NCBI GenBank assembly: GCA_000171875.1
Contig: ABHI01000001.1
Span: forward strand, 1,127,001 to 1,191,000
Direction: 5' to 3'
DNA length: 64,000 nt
DNA from: Flavobacteriales bacterium ALC-1
Lineage (GTDB): Bacteria; Bacteroidota; Bacteroidia; Flavobacteriales; Flavobacteriaceae
The translations under genes and the position numbers were made by a program. Below the pieces are notes generated by a model. The model did not search any database and was not told the origin of the DNA. It saw only the letters and a program-made list of their open reading frames with translations. Positions 59,524-64,000 of this stretch are shown in pieces. Position 1 is the stretch's first letter. The number at the start of each line of letters is the position of its first letter.

Positions 59524-59958
59524 CTAACATGATAATGGAATCTTATCTACACGGTTTTGATGACGACCACCTTCAAACGCAGTATTTAAAAATGTATCCA
59601 CCATTTTAATAGCTTGAGGAATTGATGTAAAACGCGCAGGAATACAAATAATGTTCGCATTATTATGTAAACGTGTCAATTCTGTAATTTCACTAGTCCA
59701 ACACACACCAGCTCTAACATTTTGGTATTTATTTGCTGTCATAGCTACACCATTAGCGCTACCACAAATTAAGATACCTAAATCTGCGTTACCATCATTA
59801 ACATCTTTAGCAACAGGATGTACAAAATCTGGATAATCTACGCTATCTAAAGTATCGGTACCATAATTAGTTATAGTATATCCTTTAGTTTCTAAATGCT
59901 TTACAACTGCTTGTTTATAATCTGGACCTGCGTGATCGTTACCTATAGATATTTTCAT
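59524..59958 (-). CDS. rpiB: Ribose-5-phosphate isomerase B
   Basis: A 144-residue enzyme that interconverts ribose 5-phosphate and ribulose 5-phosphate. The family start is KISIGNDHAGPDYKQAV. The catalytic Cys is in GILICGSANGVAMTANK, and ITELTRLHNNANIICIPAR carries the conserved His/Arg. I placed the start at the ATG 59958-59956. A longer frame exists, but its extra residues (MPRFARNDT) come from a palindromic repeat and are not part of the enzyme. Confidence 0.95.
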   Translation of the reverse strand: MKISIGNDHAGPDYKQAVVKHLETKGYTITNYGTDTLDSVDYPDFVHPVAKDVNDGNADLGILICGSANGVAMTANKYQNVRAGVCWTSEITELTRLHNNANIICIPARFTSIPQAIKMVDTFLNTAFEGGRHQNRVDKIPLSC

Positions 59959-59973
59959 CATTTCAATTTTAGT

Positions 59974-60001
59974 GTCATTGCGAGCGAAGCGCGGCAATCT
60001 C
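59974..60001. repeat. REP-like palindromic repeat
   Basis: GTCATTGCGAG, CGAAGC and GCGGCAATCTC in a row: ATTGC and GCAAT can pair around a GC-rich centre. This sequence is markedly richer in GC than its surroundings and resembles dispersed repeats known from many bacterial genomes. It sits just upstream of rpiB. Confidence 0.6.
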
Positions 60002-60638
60002 TTTAATTATTTAGTATAGCACAAAGTTAATAATTGCTTATAAGTAAGCATAACTTATAAGCGCTTACTTATTCATAAATTTTAAGTTTAACAATTTATC
60101 TTTTTATGAGCATTTATAATCACTGTTTATAAGTACAGGTAAAAATGATGAGTACTTGTTAATAACTGTTCACAAGTCTTAAAAACAAAAATTAGGATTA
60201 TCTAATTATTTTTCCAAACCAAAATAGGATTTTAAAAACCTAATTACTTAGTTATTTTTTTCGAGGAAGTTATTAATAGTAGAATGAGACGAAGTGAACA
60301 CTATTTTACTAAAAACATATCATATAATTCTATTAACAACTGTTATTAACAACTGTGTATAGAATTATAAATAGGCTTAAAAATGAATCAGTTATCTATA
60401 AAACTAATGTTAATTAATTATGAAGTAAATATGATAAGTCACTTCTCAAAACAAAACCCTAAAAAGTTATACTAACTATTAACAGACTATAATAACCATT
60501 ATTTTATTTTTTAGATTTTAAAAGAAAAATGATAATATGTATATATATGTTGATAAGTGTTTTTATTTAACATTAAAAACTTATAAATACATAGGTAATA
60601 GTTTATACTTGTAAGACAAATCTTTACAATTAGCTATT
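60002..60638. other. AT-rich non-coding gap with DnaA-box-like nonamers, candidate origin region
   Basis: No gene. Four nonamers of the form TGTTNATAA (either strand) occur: TGTTTATAA (60124), TGTTAATAA (60157), TTATTAACA (60343) and TGTTGATAA (60548), plus TGTGTATAG (60354). Each is one mismatch from TTATNCACA. CTTATAAG repeats occur at about 60038-60062. Genes on both sides are transcribed away from the gap. An origin function is a hypothesis only. Confidence 0.35.
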
Positions 60639-62306
60639 ATGAAACAACTATTACTCTTAATTTTTTTAATTCCTTTTATAGGTTTAGGCCAAGTACAAAT
60701 AGGTCAAAATATTTATGGTGAAAATCAGTTTGATTTTTTTGGATATGATATTAATATATCATCAAATGGAAATATTATTGCTATTAGTGGACCTCAAAAT
60801 TCTGGGAATGGATCATCGTCAGGTCATGTCAGGATTTTTGAGAACATAGGAGGAGTATGGATTCAAATTGGTCAAGATATTGATGGTGAGGGATCAGATG
60901 ATTATTCAGGAGAAAGTATAAGTATGTCATCAAATGGAAATATTGTTGCTATTGGTTCAAGATTTAATGGTAATAATAGTATAGGTCATGTAAGAATTTT
61001 TAAGAATATAGGAGGAGTATGGACTCAAATTGGTCAAGATATTGATGGTGAGAATGAAGGAGATAGTTCAGGTACTAGTGTAAGTTTATCATCAGATGGA
61101 AATATTATTGCTATAGGTTCACCATTAAATTCAGAGAATATTATTAGTTCTGGTCATGTCAGGATTTTTGAGAACATAGGAGGAGTATGGACTCAAATAG
61201 GTCAAGATATTGATGGCGAAAATGATGGTGACTATTCAGGTACTAGTGTAAGTTTATCATCAGATGGTTTAATAGTTGCCATAGGAGGACCAGGAAATGA
61301 TGAAGTAAGTCCAGACGCTGGTCAAGTTAGAGTTTTTGAGAACATAGGAGGAGTATGGACTCAAATAGGTCAAGATATTAATGGTTCATCAATATTAGAA
61401 ATATCTGGTGCTAATATTTCCTTATCTTCAAATGGTATGATTCTAGCTATTGGAGCACCAAGATTATCTAATGGATCTTTATATAGAAATGGAGCTGCAA
61501 GAGTTTATAAATTAATTAATAATACATGGACTCAATTAGGTGATACTATTTATGGAGATACTACTAATTTAAATTTTAGCCAGGGATTAGATATATCATC
61601 AGATGGTACAGTATTACTAATTGGTGGACCAGATGGTGGAGAAAGTTCTCCTACTACAGGTCAAGCAAGAGTATATAAATATAATGGTAATACATGGAAT
61701 CAAGTGGGTTTAACATTATATGGATTACCATCACATCAATTTGGTAATAGTGTAAGTTTATCTTCTAATGGCACAAATATAGCCGTTGCTTCTTTTACTG
61801 GAGGCTCAAACCCACTAGGAGGGTATGTTCAAATTTTTAGTATAGCCTCAGAATTAGCAATATTAGAAGTAGTAGAAGATATAGCAGGTAATAGTAATGG
61901 AATTAATGTGACAGCAGCCCAATTAAATAGTATAAATGGAGTCTCTAGTGCTATAGACGGCGTAAATTATAGTACAGCATTAGATAACGGCACTTTTGTA
62001 GATGAAAATAACCCAACAGCTCTAGAGATACAAACTATTATAGATCAAGTAAATGCTACTTTAGGAGTTACTGATAATTATAGTTTAAGCTTTAAATTAT
62101 ACCCAAACCCAACAAAAGCTCAATTCACAATTCAATTAGATAAGACTACAGAATTAAAAAATGTAAACATCTACAATAATTTAGGCCAATTAATTTTAAC
62201 ATGTAAAAAAGCAACAGTAAATTCTTCAAAATTAGCTTCAGGATTATATGTTGTAGAGATAGAAACGAATAAAGGAAAAGGTTCAAAAAAGTTGATAATA
62301 GAGTAA
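60639..62306 (+). CDS. Repeat-rich secreted protein with T9SS sorting domain
   Basis: A 555-residue exported protein with signal peptide (ends FIGLGQ). Four or more near-identical blades of 54-56 residues follow (about 18-260), each containing GVWTQIGQDI, SLSSDGNIIAIG-like and GHVRIFENIG segments; these form a beta-propeller. Residues about 405-470 (GINVTAAQLNSINGVSSAID, FVDENNPTALEIQTIIDQVN) are a module often found before T9SS tails. The C-terminal sorting domain has LYPNPTKAQFTI, VNIYNNLGQLIL and LASGLYVVEIE. It is probably displayed on the cell surface. The blades are also nearly identical in DNA sequence, so they are recent duplications or kept alike by recombination. Confidence 0.85.
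   Translation: MKQLLLLIFLIPFIGLGQVQIGQNIYGENQFDFFGYDINISSNGNIIAISGPQNSGNGSSSGHVRIFENIGGVWIQIGQDIDGEGSDDYSGESISMSSNGNIVAIGSRFNGNNSIGHVRIFKNIGGVWTQIGQDIDGENEGDSSGTSVSLSSDGNIIAIGSPLNSENIISSGHVRIFENIGGVWTQIGQDIDGENDGDYSGTSVSLSSDGLIVAIGGPGNDEVSPDAGQVRVFENIGGVWTQIGQDINGSSILEISGANISLSSNGMILAIGAPRLSNGSLYRNGAARVYKLINNTWTQLGDTIYGDTTNLNFSQGLDISSDGTVLLIGGPDGGESSPTTGQARVYKYNGNTWNQVGLTLYGLPSHQFGNSVSLSSNGTNIAVASFTGGSNPLGGYVQIFSIASELAILEVVEDIAGNSNGINVTAAQLNSINGVSSAIDGVNYSTALDNGTFVDENNPTALEIQTIIDQVNATLGVTDNYSLSFKLYPNPTKAQFTIQLDKTTELKNVNIYNNLGQLILTCKKATVNSSKLASGLYVVEIETNKGKGSKKLIIE
60849..61356 (+). repeat. Tandem DNA repeats inside the propeller gene
   Basis: GGAGGAGTAT marks repeats at 60849, 61011, 61179 and 61347, a period of 162-168 bp. 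The following bases (GGA, C/T, TCAAAT, GGTCAAGATATT) are nearly identical in all copies. Confidence 0.8.
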
Positions 62307-62325
62307 ATAATAAAAGGTTTATAAA

Positions 62326-62366
62326 TGTAAAAGCACTGTAAATTTTACAGTGCTTTTACATTTATT
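62326..62366 (+). terminator. Rho-independent terminator
   Basis: TGTAAAAGCACTGTAAA (62326-62342) pairs with TTTACAGTGCTTTTACA (62344-62360) and is followed by TTTATTT. It ends the T9SS propeller gene. Confidence 0.85.
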
Positions 62367-62401
62367 TAACCTAAGCTAAACACTATTAAATAATTAAACC
62401 G

Positions 62402-62501
62402 TAGCTTTGCACCAAACTTAATATCTTCACTTCCACCTATTATTGAGTTTAAAATAAAGAATTCCTAACACTTTTAGGAAAAGAATATGATTACAAATTA
62501 A
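62402..62501 (+). promoter_or_regulatory. rnr promoter and leader with hairpin and mini-ORF
   Basis: TAGCTTTG (62402-62409) is a full TAnnTTTG match. In the leader, TTCCTAA (62462-62468) and TTAGGAA (62474-62480) form a hairpin. A five-codon frame, ATG ATT ACA AAT TAA (62487-62501), ends exactly before the rnr ATG. Confidence 0.5.
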
Positions 62502-64000
62502 ATGACAAGAAAGAAAAAAAGGAAATCTAAAAAGAACAAGATTTCTAACCTTACAAATACAATCTTAAGTATTTTAAAAAAAGAAAGAAACCAAGCCTTA
62601 AACTATAAACAAATTGCCGCTAAACTAGGCGTTAACGACGCTAGTAGCCGCAACCAGATTATTAAAAAACTACAACAACTCAAAGCAAAACAAGAAATTG
62701 AAGAAGTGGATCGTGGTAAGTTTAAAGCGATTGTAAATACAGAATACCACACAGGTATTTTAGACCTATCCTCTAAAGGAAATGGATATATTATTTCAGA
62801 TGATTTTGAAGAGGATGTATTTATCGCTTCAAATAATATAAACAAAGCGCTTAATGGTGATGAAGTAGAATTCTACGTCTATAGAAGACGCCACAGAGGA
62901 AAATCTGAAGGAGAAATCACCAACATCATAAAGCGTGTTAAAACGGAATATGTTGGTACTATTCAAATTCATGATAAAAAGAACTTTGCTTTTGTAGTTG
63001 CAGATAGTGTAAAGATGTATAAAGACATTTTCGTACCTATTAATAAAATCAAAAAAGCAGAAGATGGTGATAAGGTTTTGGTATCACTAGAAGATTGGCC
63101 AGAAAAAGCAGATTCTCCTTACGGAAAAGTAATAGAAGTACTTGGAAAACCAGGAGAGCATAATACAGAGATTAACTCTATTATGGCTGAATATGGTTTA
63201 CCTCTAGAATTTCCTCACGACGTTGAAACGTATGCTAATAACCTAGATATTTCAATAAAACCAGAAGAAATTGCGAAACGTCGTGATATGCGTAAAGACT
63301 TAACCTTTACCATTGATCCTAAAGACGCAAAAGATTTTGATGATGCCTTATCCTTTACTGTTTTAGAAAATGGCTTGTATGAAGTCGGAATCCATATTGC
63401 AGATGTATCGCACTACGTTCAACCAGGAACGGTTTTAGATGATGAAGCTTATGAGCGTGCCACTTCTATTTATTTAGTAGATCGTGTAGTACCAATGTTA
63501 CCAGAGCGTTTATCTAACGGAGCGTGTTCACTACGACCACATGAAGAAAAATACACCTTTTCCGCGGTGTTTCAAATGAATAATAAATGCGAAATTAAGA
63601 ATGAATGGTTTGGTAGAACAGTAACTTATTCTGATGCACGTTTTGCATATGAAGAGGCACAAGCTGTAATAGAATCTAAAACTAATGAAATTCCACAAGA
63701 TGTTTCTTTAACAGGAAAAACTTATAAAACAGATCAAGCTATTGCAGATGCCATTCTGAAAATGGACGAGTTGGCTAAAAAAATGCGTTCGCAACGTATG
63801 CGAGAAGGAGCAATTTCTTTTGATAAGGTTGAGGTAAAATTCAATTTAGATGACCAAGCAAATCCGGTTGGTGTCTTCTTTAAAACCAGTAAAGATGCTA
63901 ATAAGTTGATTGAAGAATTTATGTTATTAGCCAACAGAAAAGTATCAGAATTTATTGGAAAGCAAAACCCTAAAAAGACGTTTGTGTATCGTGTACATGA
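62502..64000 (+). CDS. rnr: Ribonuclease R, 5' part
   Basis: The first 499 codons of a 3'-5' exoribonuclease; the gene runs off the right edge. A Lys-rich N-terminus (MTRKKKRKSKKNK) precedes a winged-helix domain (about 20-75; LNYKQIAAKLGVNDASSRNQ). Two cold-shock-like domains follow, then the RNB catalytic domain with TFTIDPKDAKDFDDALSFTV (the metal-binding Asp residues) and VGIHIADVSHYV. RNase R degrades structured RNA. The start ATG at 62502 directly follows a mini-ORF in the leader. Confidence 0.95.
   Translation, partial: MTRKKKRKSKKNKISNLTNTILSILKKERNQALNYKQIAAKLGVNDASSRNQIIKKLQQLKAKQEIEEVDRGKFKAIVNTEYHTGILDLSSKGNGYIISDDFEEDVFIASNNINKALNGDEVEFYVYRRRHRGKSEGEITNIIKRVKTEYVGTIQIHDKKNFAFVVADSVKMYKDIFVPINKIKKAEDGDKVLVSLEDWPEKADSPYGKVIEVLGKPGEHNTEINSIMAEYGLPLEFPHDVETYANNLDISIKPEEIAKRRDMRKDLTFTIDPKDAKDFDDALSFTVLENGLYEVGIHIADVSHYVQPGTVLDDEAYERATSIYLVDRVVPMLPERLSNGACSLRPHEEKYTFSAVFQMNNKCEIKNEWFGRTVTYSDARFAYEEAQAVIESKTNEIPQDVSLTGKTYKTDQAIADAILKMDELAKKMRSQRMREGAISFDKVEVKFNLDDQANPVGVFFKTSKDANKLIEEFMLLANRKVSEFIGKQNPKKTFVYRVH

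Noticed and set aside
59959-59997. N-terminal extension of rpiB
   Set aside because: The extra residues derive from the REP-like palindrome; the conserved enzyme starts at the ATG at 59958.
60849-61356. CRISPR array
   Set aside because: The regular repeats are inside an open coding frame, have a period of 162-168 bp and encode propeller blades; there are no cas genes.

Overview
The window is AT-rich DNA from a member of the Bacteroidota, almost certainly a marine Flavobacteriaceae (Winogradskyella/Psychroserpens/Olleya type). The evidence is type IX secretion C-terminal sorting domains, several TonB-dependent receptors with carboxypeptidase-regulatory N-termini, many short lipoproteins, -7 promoter boxes of the TAnnTTTG type, and the lack of obvious Shine-Dalgarno sites. 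The species is not identifiable from the sequence alone.

Layout. 0-7 kb (all minus strand): the 5' end of a TraB/GumN protein, then a four-gene operon (TonB-dependent receptor, DUF1961-like lipoprotein, LytS-type kinase, LytTR response regulator), and a thioredoxin-like lipoprotein lying between two 100-bp repeats. 7-20 kb: housekeeping and envelope genes: a CAU-anticodon tRNA, methylmalonyl-CoA epimerase, rbfA, a LolC/E-like permease, dusB, an Lgt-like membrane enzyme coupled to a tetraether-synthase-like radical SAM protein, an M28 peptidase, a PD40 lipoprotein, a second receptor and lepA. 20-31 kb: two paralogous cassettes. Each pairs a membrane-anchored LytTR regulator (one with a propeller sensor, one with a TPR sensor) with a secreted propeller protein carrying a T9SS tail. 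The promoters of the two secreted proteins share a conserved operator. 31-41 kb: cation/proton antiporter, a decayed Usp/STAS gene, SulP transporter, DUF202 protein, metallo-hydrolase, subtilase and M1 peptidase.

40.9-54.0 kb is a minus-strand accessory island. A divergent LexA/CI-like S24 repressor (54.4 kb) faces a control region full of perfect inverted repeats. Behind it come a 1163-residue protein with a possible membrane-inserting segment, a 670-residue hydrophobic-helix protein, a WHH-type nuclease toxin, SMI1 and YwqK immunity-like proteins, an endonuclease V homologue, an endolysin, a holin and several phage-fibre-like proteins. No capsid, terminase, tail tube, sheath or integrase is present. 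The content looks like a damage-inducible, lysis-released toxin/fibre system and is the best candidate here for an undescribed system.

55-64 kb returns to core genes: rnpA, S41 protease, an OmpA-like protein, a GNAT enzyme, a zinc CDF exporter and rpiB. A 0.68-kb non-coding gap with DnaA-box-like nonamers follows, then a repeat-rich T9SS protein and the 5' part of rnr.
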